From Falsiroseomonas algicola (GTDB taxonomy: Bacteria > Pseudomonadota > Alphaproteobacteria > Acetobacterales > Acetobacteraceae), in the NCBI RefSeq assembly GCF_011040385.1, contig NZ_JAAIKB010000002.1, positions 186,001 through 250,000 on the forward strand: a DNA stretch of 64,000 bases, in the 5' to 3' direction. The translations under genes and the position numbers were made by a program. A model generated the notes under the pieces. It saw nothing but the letters and a program-made list of their open reading frames with translations. It did no database searches and was not told the DNA's origin. Of this stretch, positions 35,290 to 44,600 are shown piece by piece (the stretch's first letter is position 1; every line of letters starts with the position of its first letter).

Positions 35290-35501
35290 CGGCACCGTCC
35301 CCCTGCATCCAGGTCTGCGTGCTGGACCGCGCGACCGGCCACTGCATCGGCTGCGGTCGGACGGGGGAGGAGATCGGCGCCTGGCCCTGGATGCCGGACG
35401 CCACGCGGGCCCGCCTGCTGGCGCAACTGCCCGCCCGCATCGCGGCGCTGGAGGCACGCGGCCTCCGCGGCGACCTCACGCCCCGGCTGCCACCGGCCTG
35501 A
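35286..35501 (+). CDS. DUF1289 small cysteine protein
   Basis: This 71-residue protein starts at a GTG overlapping the flavoprotein stop. It shows the DUF1289 pattern: CIQVCVLDRATGHCIGCGRT, four cysteines in two pairs that probably bind a metal, followed by EEIGAWPWM. Function of the family is unknown; many members are encoded as short partners next to oxidoreductases. It may be a redox or metal accessory to the flavoprotein. Confidence 0.85.
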   Translation: MTAPSPCIQVCVLDRATGHCIGCGRTGEEIGAWPWMPDATRARLLAQLPARIAALEARGLRGDLTPRLPPA

Positions 35502-35678
35502 CGCGGGGCTTGCGCGGAGGCTTTTGTTCCCGGTATGTTCAAGGCCACCAAGCGGCCCAATTGCGCCCGGACCGCCCCTGGGGAGGCAGCCCGGCGGCCT
35601 CGAAAATCGGTGCTAAACGCGCATAAACGGCATAATCGGCTAAATCGGCTTAGTGGCAAAAAAGCCACAGCCCCCAAT
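35502..35678. other. AT-richer intergenic region between convergent genes
   Basis: No gene is supported. It contains the direct repeat AATCGGCT (A/T)A near 35634-35651 and a GTGGC (35653-35657)/GCCAC (35664-35668) dyad enclosing six A residues. On the minus strand this reads as a stem with a T6 loop, not a standard terminator. Base composition is less GC-rich than neighbouring genes. Confidence 0.5.
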
Positions 35679-36653
35679 TCACTCCGCGCGGATGTTGAAC
35701 CGCCGCACCACCTCGGCATAGCGCGTCGCATCCTCCCGGATCGCGGCGGCCAGCACCTCCGGCCCCTCATCGGTCGGCTCCACGCCGAGTCCGGCGAAGC
35801 GCTCCGCCAGGTCCGGCCGCTTCGCCGCGGCGCGGCTGGCGGCGTTGATCCGGGCGATGATGGCGGGGTCCGTGCCCGCCGGCGCGACCAGCCCGTGCCA
35901 GCCCACCGCGGTGATGGCGCCGAGGCCGAGCTCACCCAGCGTCGGCACCTCCGGCAGCGCCGTGGTGCGGGCATCGGCGCTGACCACCAGGCCGCGCAGC
36001 CGCCCGCCGCGGACATGGTCGGTGACCGCGCCGATATTGATCATGACGCCCTGGAGGTGGCCGGAGAGCAGGTCGTTCACCGCCAGCGCCCCGCCGCGAT
36101 AGGGCGCATGGGTCCAGGCACTGTCCGCGGCGCGGGAGAGCTGTTCCAGCAGCAGATGCGCGAGACTCCCATTGCCCGGCGTGCCCACCGCCGGCGGCTG
36201 GCGGCGGGAGGCCGCGAACCACTCGGCGAAATCCTTGGCCGGATGGTCCGCCCGCACCACCAGGATCTGCGGCACCCGCACCGTCCGGTGCACCGCCGCG
36301 AAGCCCAGCGGATCATAGCTCAGCCGCGGCGTCAGCGCGCCCGTGATGGACAGCGTGTCGGACCCCGCGAGCAGGGTGTAGCCGTCGGCCGGCGCCCGCG
36401 CCGCCGCGGCATAGCCGATATTGGACCCGCCGCCCGGCAGGTTCTCCACCGTCACAGACTGCCCCAGCGCCTCCCCGATCGCCCGCGCCGAGAGCCGCGC
36501 GACGATGTCCTGGCTGCCGCCCGGCGCCACGGGGACGATGAGGCGGATCGACCGCTCCGGCCAGCCCTGCGCGCGGGCGAGCCCCGGCGCGCAGAGCCCC
36601 GCGGCGGCAAGCCCGAGGAGGGAGCGGCGGCGAAGCGTGGCGGTGGCGGTCAT
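35679..36653 (-). CDS. Tripartite tricarboxylate transporter receptor (Bug family)
   Basis: A second Bug receptor of 324 residues. The signal peptide carries a twin-arginine-like start (LRRRSLLGLAAAGLCAPG) and ends ARAQ. Conserved parts are WPERSIRLIVPVAPGGSQD, VENLPGGGSNIGYAAAARA and the GTPGNGSLAHLLLEQL loop. It binds a carboxylic acid in the periplasm. It lies downstream of the MmgE/PrpD and SDR genes on the same strand, but a terminator-like hairpin separates them, so it probably has its own promoter. Confidence 0.9.
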   Translation of the reverse strand: MTATATLRRRSLLGLAAAGLCAPGLARAQGWPERSIRLIVPVAPGGSQDIVARLSARAIGEALGQSVTVENLPGGGSNIGYAAAARAPADGYTLLAGSDTLSITGALTPRLSYDPLGFAAVHRTVRVPQILVVRADHPAKDFAEWFAASRRQPPAVGTPGNGSLAHLLLEQLSRAADSAWTHAPYRGGALAVNDLLSGHLQGVMINIGAVTDHVRGGRLRGLVVSADARTTALPEVPTLGELGLGAITAVGWHGLVAPAGTDPAIIARINAASRAAAKRPDLAERFAGLGVEPTDEGPEVLAAAIREDATRYAEVVRRFNIRAE

Positions 36654-36713
36654 GATCGGGTCCTCTGCCGGCGCAAATCACGCCGGGGCCCCGCAGATAC
36701 AGTGACGCATGGT

Positions 36714-36745
36714 GAAAATCAAGAACGTCGCAAACAGCGACGTTC
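36714..36745 (-). terminator. Rho-independent terminator of the prpD-SDR transcript
   Basis: On the minus strand GAACGTCGC, TGTTT, GCGACGTTC forms a perfect 9-bp stem (36723-36745) directly followed by TTGATTTTC. It starts 8 bp after the SDR stop. The stem plus T-rich tail fits intrinsic termination. Confidence 0.7.
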
Positions 36746-36752
36746 AATCGTG

Positions 36753-37451
36753 CTATTCCGCGTAGATCATCTTCCGCGTCATGCCCCCATCCACCACGAA
36801 CTCCGCCCCGGTCACGAAGCCGGCCTCGGGCCCCACCAGCCAGGCAACCAGCCCCCCCACATCCTCCACCGTGCCGACGCGGCCCGCGGGGTGCTGGGTG
36901 TGGTCCTCCGGCCGCAATTCCGCGCCGGCGGTCGCGATCCAGCCCGGGCTGACGCAGTTCACCCGGATGGCCGGGCCGAGGCTGATGGCCAGCGCATGGG
37001 TCAGCGCCACCAGCCCGCCCTTGGACGCCGCATAGGCCTCCGTATCCGGCTCCGACTGCCGGGCCCGGGTGGAGGCGATGGTGACGATGGCACCCTCCTG
37101 CCGTCGCAGCAGGGGCGCCGAGGCGCGGGCCAGCAGGAAGGCCGCCGTCAGGTTGGTGCGGATCACCTGGTCCCAGACCGTTGGCGCCAGCTCCTCCGGC
37201 GGGCAGCGCCGCATGATGCCGGCATTGCTGATGACGGCATCGAGCCTTCCTTCGGTCGCCTCGATCCCGGCGACCAGGTCGGCGACGGCGGCGGGGTCGC
37301 CCACATCGGCGCGGACCATCCGCGCCGGGCCGGGCGGCCCGTCCTCGACATCGACGCCGACGACGCGGAAGCCATCCCGCGCCAGCCGTTCCACGATGCC
37401 TCGGCCGATGCCGCGCGCGGCACCCGTCACCAGCGCCACGCGATCCTTCAT
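36753..37451 (-). CDS. Short-chain dehydrogenase/reductase
   Basis: The 232-residue classical SDR has TGAARGIGRG (residues 9-18), SNAG, and the catalytic serine and YAASK (IASTRARQ, then AYAASKGG). An acidic residue at the end of the second strand (VVGVDVEDG) suggests NAD preference. It is the second gene after an MmgE/PrpD gene, with a 50-bp gap, and is followed by a terminator. Substrate unknown. Confidence 0.87.
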   Translation of the reverse strand: MKDRVALVTGAARGIGRGIVERLARDGFRVVGVDVEDGPPGPARMVRADVGDPAAVADLVAGIEATEGRLDAVISNAGIMRRCPPEELAPTVWDQVIRTNLTAAFLLARASAPLLRRQEGAIVTIASTRARQSEPDTEAYAASKGGLVALTHALAISLGPAIRVNCVSPGWIATAGAELRPEDHTQHPAGRVGTVEDVGGLVAWLVGPEAGFVTGAEFVVDGGMTRKMIYAE

Positions 37452-37501
37452 GCTCGTCGTCTCCGGTTGCCGCCCGGCAACGCGGCCGCCGGGCCGCTGG
37501 T

Positions 37502-38866
37502 TCAGGCGGCGCGGGCGCGGGCCAGCAGCGGCACCCGGCCGGGCAGGGACTGGCCCTTCGTCAGCGCCTCCAGCAGCGCCTCCGCCGGGGGCGCCCCCAC
37601 CACCGGCACGGCCAGCTCGCGGAACTTGGCGGCCAGATCGGCATCGGTCAGCGGCGCGTCGGGGTCGCCCTTCCTTGTCGGCTGGAAGTGGTCCAGCACG
37701 CGCCCATCGGTGAGCGTGACGCGAAGCCGCGCCGCCCGCCGCGCCGGATAGGCGCTGGCGAGTTCCGGGTCGAGCGAGACGCTGACCCGCGGCATCACGG
37801 CCCGGATGCGCGGATCCGCCAGCCGTTCCGGCGTGAAGGCCGCGACCCGCACGCCGCCCAGCACGAGCAGGGCGCCGGCGCAGTATTGCAGGCTGAACCG
37901 CGCCTGCTGCTCGGTCGAGACTTCCGGCCTGTCGCAGATGTCCTTGGTCGGGCCATAGCCACCGACATGGATGGCCGCGACGTCATCGGCGCCGAAGCCA
38001 TGCGCCGCCCGCAGCGCGTCCAGCCCATCGAGGGCCGCGAAGATGTGCCCGCAGCAGCCATGGTTCTTGAAGGTGATGCCGGTGATGAGCGGCACGGCCT
38101 CCCCCAGCCCGGCCAGGGCCTGGTCCCACTTGCCGGCATCCTCGCTGGTCGCGGCCGCGAAGCCGACCGGCCCGTGCAGCACGTCCAGCGCCCCGGTCAC
38201 GCCGCCGGACGCCGCCAGCGCCGCCAGCGCACCGGCTTCCGCCGCATGTCCGGGATGCAAAGGCTTCGACATGCCCTCCCCCCGGAAGGCCTGCTGCAGC
38301 CCGCCCGCCATGGTCGCCGCCGTCGCGATGGCATGCGCCATCCGCGTGGCATCGAGGCCCAGCACCACGCCGGTGGAGACGGCGGCGCAGATCGTGCCGA
38401 CCGTGCCGGTGATGTGCCAGTTGCGGTAATGGCTCGGCTGGATCGCGAGCCCGATGCGCCCGCCGACCTCATAGCCCGCCACCACGGCGCGAAGCAGCGT
38501 CTCCATCGACGCGCCCCGCGCCTGCGCCGCGGCCAGCGCGGCCGCGATGGTGGGCCCGCCCGGATGCAACCCGCTGTCGCGATGGATGTCGTCGAACTCC
38601 ACCACATGGCTCGCGGTGGCGTTCAGCAGCGCCGCGTGGCGGATGCCCCCGGCCTCCCCATCGACGTAGCAGAAGGCGCCGCCGCCGCCGCGCTCGCTGG
38701 CCAGGGCCGAGGCCAGCAGCGTCGCCGGCGGCTGCAGGCAGCCCGGCAGCATGGCGGCGAACCAATCCAGCAGCGCGCGGCGCGCGTGATGCTCGACCTC
38801 GGCCGGCATCGGCGCCGTGCGCCAGGAAGCCGCGTAGTCGGCAAGCCGGATCAGGGGGTTGTCCAT
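37502..38866 (-). CDS. MmgE/PrpD-family protein (2-methylcitrate dehydratase-like)
   Basis: The 454-residue protein has the MmgE/PrpD fold markers: ALLDWFAAMLPG near residue 35, the HVVEFDDIHRDSGLHPGG segment (about residues 87-105) and GITFKNHGCCGHIFAALD (about 268-285) with the conserved KxHxxCxxxH-like pattern. Relatives dehydrate 2-methylcitrate or isomerise/decarboxylate itaconate-type acids. With an SDR and Bug receptor nearby it likely handles a tricarboxylic or related acid. The ATG at 38866 is preceded by AAAGGAGAAC, a strong ribosome site. Confidence 0.85.
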   Translation of the reverse strand: MDNPLIRLADYAASWRTAPMPAEVEHHARRALLDWFAAMLPGCLQPPATLLASALASERGGGGAFCYVDGEAGGIRHAALLNATASHVVEFDDIHRDSGLHPGGPTIAAALAAAQARGASMETLLRAVVAGYEVGGRIGLAIQPSHYRNWHITGTVGTICAAVSTGVVLGLDATRMAHAIATAATMAGGLQQAFRGEGMSKPLHPGHAAEAGALAALAASGGVTGALDVLHGPVGFAAATSEDAGKWDQALAGLGEAVPLITGITFKNHGCCGHIFAALDGLDALRAAHGFGADDVAAIHVGGYGPTKDICDRPEVSTEQQARFSLQYCAGALLVLGGVRVAAFTPERLADPRIRAVMPRVSVSLDPELASAYPARRAARLRVTLTDGRVLDHFQPTRKGDPDAPLTDADLAAKFRELAVPVVGAPPAEALLEALTKGQSLPGRVPLLARARAA

Positions 38867-38897
38867 GGCCGTTCTCCTTTGCGCAGAGGCTAGCCCG

Positions 38898-39728
38898 TCA
38901 TGCCACGCGCTGGAACACCGCCGCCATGTCCCGCCTGGCCCCCGCGAGGTAGCGGGCATGCCGCACGCTGCCCGGCAGCGCCGCCCATTCCCGGGCCTGG
39001 CCGCGCAGGAAGAAGGGCAACCGAGCGATCATCGCCGCATGGGCCTCGGCATCCGCCTCGATCGCCGCCATGGCGCCGGCAGTGATCTCCTCGAAGCGGA
39101 CCAGCGCCAGCCCGGCCGCCATGCCCTCGCGCTCGAGCATCGCGGCATAGTGTTCCGCGCTCCATCCCGTGCCGGCCGAGAGCGAGAGGAAGGCCCCTGG
39201 TGCCATCACCCGCGCCGCCTCCCGCAGGAAGGCACCGGCGCCGACATTGGTCAGCGTGCCGATGCTGATGACGACGTCGAAGCGTCCATCCGGGAAGGGC
39301 AGCGCCTCGCCTCGCGCCCGCATCACCGTGACGCCCGCCGCCTCGCCCAGCCGCCGCCGTGCCGCGGCCACGGCGCTGCCGCTGGCATCGATCCCCGTCA
39401 GTGCGCTGCGCGGCCAGGCCGACCGCGCATAGAGCAGCCCGCCCCCCGCGCCGCAGCCGATCTCCAGCAGCCGCGCCGGTTCCCACACCAGCCCGGCCAG
39501 TTGGTCCAGCATCACGAAGTGGTAGAGGTTCGCCTGGGAAGGCGTGCCGCCGAGCCCTGGCAATTCCATCAGCTCCTGCGAGAGCGGCATCAGCCCCCCA
39601 TTGAAGAAACCGCTGCCGGCCACGGCGGGGATGCGATAGGCGATCTCGTAGAGCGCGCGGTTCAGCGCGGCCCGGGCGCCATCCGGAAGCCTCGTCCGCA
39701 GCCGGCCGAGAAGATCATTGGGCGCCAC
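38898..39728 (-). CDS. SAM-dependent class I methyltransferase
   Basis: The 276-residue protein contains the SAM-binding motif I (LLEIGCGAGGGLLYA), an acidic residue after strand 2 (LTGIDAS) and motif II/III (LPFPDGRFDVVISIG). It is of the methyltransferase type 11 group. A GTG start at 39728, 2 bp before the corA stop codon end, is the only plausible start near the conserved region. It follows corA on the same strand, so they may be cotranscribed. The methyl acceptor is unknown. Confidence 0.8.
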   Translation of the reverse strand: MAPNDLLGRLRTRLPDGARAALNRALYEIAYRIPAVAGSGFFNGGLMPLSQELMELPGLGGTPSQANLYHFVMLDQLAGLVWEPARLLEIGCGAGGGLLYARSAWPRSALTGIDASGSAVAAARRRLGEAAGVTVMRARGEALPFPDGRFDVVISIGTLTNVGAGAFLREAARVMAPGAFLSLSAGTGWSAEHYAAMLEREGMAAGLALVRFEEITAGAMAAIEADAEAHAAMIARLPFFLRGQAREWAALPGSVRHARYLAGARRDMAAVFQRVA

Positions 39729-39730
39729 GC

Positions 39731-40723
39731 CTAGAGCCAGCCGTTGCGGCGGAACAGCCAGTAGGGCAGCACGGCGGAGCCCACCATCAACCCGATCGCC
39801 ATCGGATAGCCGAAGGCCCATTTCAGTTCCGGCATCACCTCGAAATTCATGCCGTAGACCGTGCCGACCAGGGTTGGCGGCAGGAAGAGGACGGAGGCGA
39901 TGGTGAAGACGCGGATGATGCGGTTCTGTTCCGCATTGGTCAGGCCGAACAGCGCCTCCAGCACGAAGCTCAATTCGTTGGAGAGCTGCGCGTCGAACTC
40001 CGCCAGCGCACGGATGTCGCCCTCCATCGCGGCCAGGCGGCGCATCGCGGATTCCGGCAGCCCTTCCGCCGCATTCTGCCGGAAGAAGGCGAGCATGCGG
40101 CCGAGGCCAAGCAGGCTTTCCCGCAGCCTCGCCACCAGCGCATTGATGCGGCCCAGCCGCTTCACCAGGATACGGGAATCGATCGGCACCCGACGGGCCT
40201 TGCGGTCCGCATCCGCGAAGGCCTCCGCCGAGACGCGTTCCAGATCCGCCTGCGCGCCATCCAGCAACTGCGCCGCGCGATCGATGATCGTCTCGACCAG
40301 CGCGAGGAAGACAGTCTCCGGCCGTTCCCGCACCGCGGGCTCCCGCTTGCATTTCTGCACGAAGGCGCGGAAGGGCAGGGGATCGGAATCGCGCACCGTC
40401 ACCAGCAGCGAGGAAGTCAGCACGAAGGTGACATCGGCCGCGACCGGCCGCCGTCCCTCCGAGACGCCGGCGACCACCGCCGCCGTCATCACCAGCGCGC
40501 CCTCCTCGATGTAGAGCCTGGCACTCTCCCCGATCGCGGCGGCCTCCGCCCGGGTCGGGATATCGAGCCCGACCAGGCGCTCCACCGCCGCTTCCTCCTG
40601 CGGCGTCGGGCTCTGCAGGTCGAGCCACAGCGCGCCCAGGGGAAGCGCACCCGCGGGAGCGTCTTCCTCCACATGCAGGTGGCCATCAAGGGCGGAGAAG
40701 GTGCGCAGCATGGGCGCCAGCAT
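39731..40723 (-). CDS. corA: CorA-family divalent cation (Mg2+) transporter
   Basis: The 330-residue protein has a large cytoplasmic domain and two C-terminal membrane helices. The first ends in the signature YGMNFE (about residues 296-301), which forms the selectivity loop of the pentameric Mg2+/Co2+ channel. A ZntB-like zinc transporter is the main alternative; GMN is shared, so the ion is not certain. It is divergent from the IclR regulator and followed closely by a methyltransferase. Confidence 0.9.
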   Translation of the reverse strand: MLAPMLRTFSALDGHLHVEEDAPAGALPLGALWLDLQSPTPQEEAAVERLVGLDIPTRAEAAAIGESARLYIEEGALVMTAAVVAGVSEGRRPVAADVTFVLTSSLLVTVRDSDPLPFRAFVQKCKREPAVRERPETVFLALVETIIDRAAQLLDGAQADLERVSAEAFADADRKARRVPIDSRILVKRLGRINALVARLRESLLGLGRMLAFFRQNAAEGLPESAMRRLAAMEGDIRALAEFDAQLSNELSFVLEALFGLTNAEQNRIIRVFTIASVLFLPPTLVGTVYGMNFEVMPELKWAFGYPMAIGLMVGSAVLPYWLFRRNGWL

Positions 40724-40800
40724 AGAACGGCGGCCGGGCGGCGAAAGGTGGTTGACGCTGGGCCGCGGAGCGGCCTAGCGTTCCGTATTCCGCAACCTTG

Positions 40801-40817
40801 GTTCCATTAAATGGAAC
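40801..40817. promoter_or_regulatory. Perfect 17-bp palindromic operator upstream of the IclR regulator
   Basis: GTTCCATT A AATGGAAC is a perfect palindrome with a single central base, and resembles sites bound by IclR-family proteins (TTCCA and TGGAA half-sites). It lies 20 bp before the GTG start of the regulator. It may repress the whole downstream hydantoinase-transport operon as well as the regulator. Confidence 0.7.
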
Positions 40818-40836
40818 TTCTACCGAAGGCGGCCCG

Positions 40837-41607
40837 GTGACGATCCTCGATGGCGCGGCGCAGGTCCTGCGCTGCTACGGCGCCGATTGCACGGAACTGA
40901 CGGTCACCGACCTCGTCGGCCGGCTCGGCATGCCGAAGAGCAACGCATCCCGCCTGCTGCGCGCGATGCGGGACGCCGGGTTGTTGGAGAATGTCGGCGA
41001 GAGCAAGCGCTACCGCCCCGGCCTGCTGCTCGTGGATGTCGCGCGCGCCTATCGACGCTCCTCCTCCCTGATCGATCGCGCCGATGCGGTGGTGGCGGAG
41101 GTTTCCGCCAGCTGCGGCCATACGGGCTATGTCACGCTGCGCGCGGGGCTGGAGGTGACGGCGGTGACGGACCATCCCGGCAGCAACGCGCTTCGTGTCG
41201 CCTCCTCCATCGGCCGGCGCCTGCCGGCTTTCGCCAGCGCCACCGGCCGCAGCCTGCTGGCGCGGCTTGGCGATGCGGAGGTGCGGCGCCTCTACGCCGC
41301 GGGCTTCACGCCGCCGTCGCCGAATGCACCGCAGGATATCGAGGATCTGTTGCGGCGCCTCGCGGAAGTTCGGCGCCGCGGCTACGCGACCTCCCACGAC
41401 GAAGGCAACCCCGGCGTCGGCGCCATCGCGGTGGCGGTGGCGGAACCCGAGACGGCGGAGGTGGTCAGCCTCTGCATCTCCTACCCCGCCGCCACGACCG
41501 ATGCGGCGGAACGCCGCGACATCGCGCGCGCGCTGCTGGACGGCGCCGCGCGCATCGGCGCCATCACCGGCGATGCCGCACACCGCCTCGTGAAGCGCAG
41601 CGCCTGA
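40837..41607 (+). CDS. IclR-family transcriptional regulator
   Basis: The 256-residue protein has an N-terminal winged helix (LTVTDLVGRLGMPKSNASRL, about residues 24-43) and a GAF-like IclR effector domain from about residue 80 (RLPAFASATGRSLLARL and the GYATSHDEGNPGVGAIAVAV region). I chose GTG 40837, which lies after the palindromic operator and has a GAAGG site; a TTG at 40798 would place the operator inside the gene. It heads the operon for a HyuAB protein and a peptide-type importer and probably senses their substrate or product. Confidence 0.87.
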   Translation: MTILDGAAQVLRCYGADCTELTVTDLVGRLGMPKSNASRLLRAMRDAGLLENVGESKRYRPGLLLVDVARAYRRSSSLIDRADAVVAEVSASCGHTGYVTLRAGLEVTAVTDHPGSNALRVASSIGRRLPAFASATGRSLLARLGDAEVRRLYAAGFTPPSPNAPQDIEDLLRRLAEVRRRGYATSHDEGNPGVGAIAVAVAEPETAEVVSLCISYPAATTDAAERRDIARALLDGAARIGAITGDAAHRLVKRSA

Positions 41608-41614
41608 AGGAAGA

Positions 41615-44600
41615 ATGAGCATGGACACCGCACGCTGGCGCATCGGCTTCGATATCGGCGGCACCTTCACCGACTTCGTGCTGGTCGATGCGAAGGACGG
41701 CCAGGTGACGCTCCACAAGCGCCTGACCACGCCGCATGACCCCTCCGAGGCCGCGCTGAAGGGGCTGGAGGAGCTGGTCGCGCTGCGCGGCATCGCGCTG
41801 CCCGAGGTCAGCGAGATCGTGCACGGCACCACGCTGGTCACGAACGCGATCATCGAACGTCGCGGCGCGAAGCTCGGCCTGATCACGACGGAGGGTTTCC
41901 GCGACATCCTGGAGATGGGCACGGAACAGCGCTACGACATCTACGACCTGTTCCTTCAGTTCCCGCAGCCGCTGGTGCCGCGCGACCTCCGGCTCGAGGT
42001 CGCGGAGCGGATGGATGCGCAAGGCGCGGTCGTCACGGCGCTGGACGCCGCGGCGGTGGAGCGCGCGGCGGATGCGCTGGTCGCCGCGGGCTGCCAGGCC
42101 ATCGCGGTGGCCTTCCTGCATGCCTATGCCAATCCGGCGCATGAGCGGGAGGCGGCGGCGCTGATCCGCGCGCGGCATCCCGGCATCGCGGTATCGATGT
42201 CGTCCGGCGTGGTGGCGGAGATGGGCGAATACCAGCGCATCGTCACCACCTGCGCCAATGCCTATGTCCAGCCGCTGATGCAGGGCTACCTGGCGCGGCT
42301 GCATGGCGCGCTCTCGGCCCGCGGCTATGACGGCCCGCTGCGGCTGATGCATTCCGCGGGCGGCCTCGTCTCGCTGGAGACGGCGCGCGAGGTGCCGATC
42401 CGGCTGCTGGAAAGCGGGCCCGCCGGCGGGGGCCTGGCGACGGCGCTGTTCGGCGCGCTGGCGGGCAAGCCCGACGTCATCAGCTTCGACATGGGCGGGA
42501 CGACGGCCAAGGCCTGCATGATCGAGGATGGCCGCGCGGAAGTGGCGCCGCTGCTGGAAGCCGCGCGGCTGCAGCGCTTCACGCGCGGATCGGGCCTGCC
42601 GATCAAGGCGCCAGCGATCGAGATGATCGAGATCGGCGCCGGCGGCGGCTCCATCGCCGCGATCGACGAGGTGGGGCTGCTGAAGGTGGGCCCGCATTCC
42701 GCGGGATCGGACCCCGGCCCCGCCTGCTACGGCATGGGCGGCACGAAGCCGACCGTCACGGATGCCAATCTCGTGCTCGGCTACTACGATCCCGGCTTCT
42801 TCCTCGGCGGGCGGATGACGCTCGATCTGGAGGCGGCGCGCCGCGCCGTCGCCACCGTCGCCACGCCGCTCGGCCTCTCCATCGAGGAAGCGGCCTGGGG
42901 CATCCACAAGGTGGTGGTGGAGAGCATGGCCGCCGCGGCCCGCGTCCACCTGGTGGAGAAGGGCAAGGACCCGCGCCACTACGCCATGGTCGGCTTCGGT
43001 GGCGCCGGCCCCGCCCATGCCGCCGATGTTGCACGCGCCATGGGCGTGACGGAGGTGATCGTCCCGCCAGCCTCCGGCGCCGCCTCCGCCCTCGGCTTCC
43101 TTGCCGCGCCGCTCTCCTTCGACGGCGCGCGCAGCCTGCGCTGCGAGTTCCGCGACGGTTTCGACAGCGACGCCATCAATGCGTTGCTGGCCGCGCTGGA
43201 GGAGGAGGGCCGCGCGCGCCTCACGGAGGCTGGCATCGCCGCGGGTGACGTGGTGGTCGAGCGCAGCGCCGATATGCGCCTGGTCGGCCAGATGCACGAC
43301 ATCAGCGTGAAGCTGCCGGCCGGCCGCATCGACGCGGCTTCGCTGCCGGCGATCCGGGAGAGCTTCGCGCGCGCCTATTCGGCGCGCTACACCATGGTGC
43401 CCGATGGCGCGCGGATCGAAGCGGTGAATTTCCGTGTCCGCTCCGCCGGGCCCACGCCGGTGCTGCCGCTGGCCGGCGCCGCCGGCGGAGCCGCCACCAC
43501 GCATCTCAAGGGCCGTCGCCGCGCCTGGTTCGCCGATGGCGCGACGGAGGCGACGGTGCATGACCGCTACGCGCTGCGCCCCGGCGAGGTCGTGGAAGGC
43601 CCCGCCATCATCGAGGAGCGGGAGAGCACGACCATCATCGCGCCGGGCGACCGCGTGACGGTGGATGGCAGCCTCAACCTCCGCATCGCCGTTGCCCAGC
43701 CGCGCGCCGCCGCGACGCTGGTGGCCGCGACGATGGACCGGGCGGAAGCGGTGCGCCGCATCGCCGCCGATCCCATCGGGCTCGAGATCATGTGGTCCCG
43801 CCTGGTGAACGTGGTGGAGGAGATGTGGCTGACGGTCTGCCGCACGGCCTTCTCCCTCGTGATCTCCGAAAGCCAGGACTTCGCCTGCGAATTGCTGGAC
43901 CATCGCGGCGAACCGCTGGCCCACAGCCCGCGTGCCATGCCGGTCTTCAACCTGACGCTGCCGCGCGCGGTGAAGGCGCTGCTGGAACGCTACCCCGCGG
44001 AGACGCTGAAGCCCGGCGACGTGCTGGTCACCAACGATCCCTGGCTCTGCGCCGGGCACCTCTTCGACATCGCGGTGGTCACGCCGGTCTTCCGCCAGGG
44101 CGTGCTGGTGGGGCTGATGGGCACGGTCGGCCATGTCTCCGACATCGGCGGCACGAAGGATTCGATGCGGGCGCGGGAGATCTATGAGGAAGGCTTCCAG
44201 ATCCCGCCGATGAAGCTGGTGGAGGAAGGCCGCCCCAACGAGACTCTGTTCCGCCTGCTCGCCGAGAATGTGCGCAACGGCGACCAGGTCGTGGGCGACG
44301 TGAACTCCTTCATCACCGCCAACGCCATCGGCGCGGAGCGGCTGCTGTCCTTCATGGACGATTACGGCATGGAGGAACTGGGCGCGCTGGCGGAAGTGGT
44401 GCAGGGGTTGTCGGAGAAGGCGATGCGCGACGCCATCCGCGCGCTGCCCGACGGCACCTACCGCTCCACCATCTGCAACAACCCCTTCGGCAAGCTGGTC
44501 GAATACCCCGTCGCCATCACGGTGAAGGGCGACGAGATGGTGATCGACTTCGCCGGCGCGCCGCCGCAGATGGCGCAGGGCGGGCTGAACTGCACCATGA

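Noticed and set aside
35653-35668. Rho-independent terminator between convergent genes
   Set aside because: The T run is in the loop and no T-tract follows the stem on either strand, so termination is not supported.
35535-35690. Small gene in the AT-richer gap after DUF1289
   Set aside because: The frame is rich in Lys/Arg/Asn with no motif, and it continues antisense into the Bug receptor gene.
40798-40836. Upstream TTG start for the IclR regulator
   Set aside because: It would put the perfect operator inside the coding region and lacks a ribosome site; the GTG at 40837 has one.
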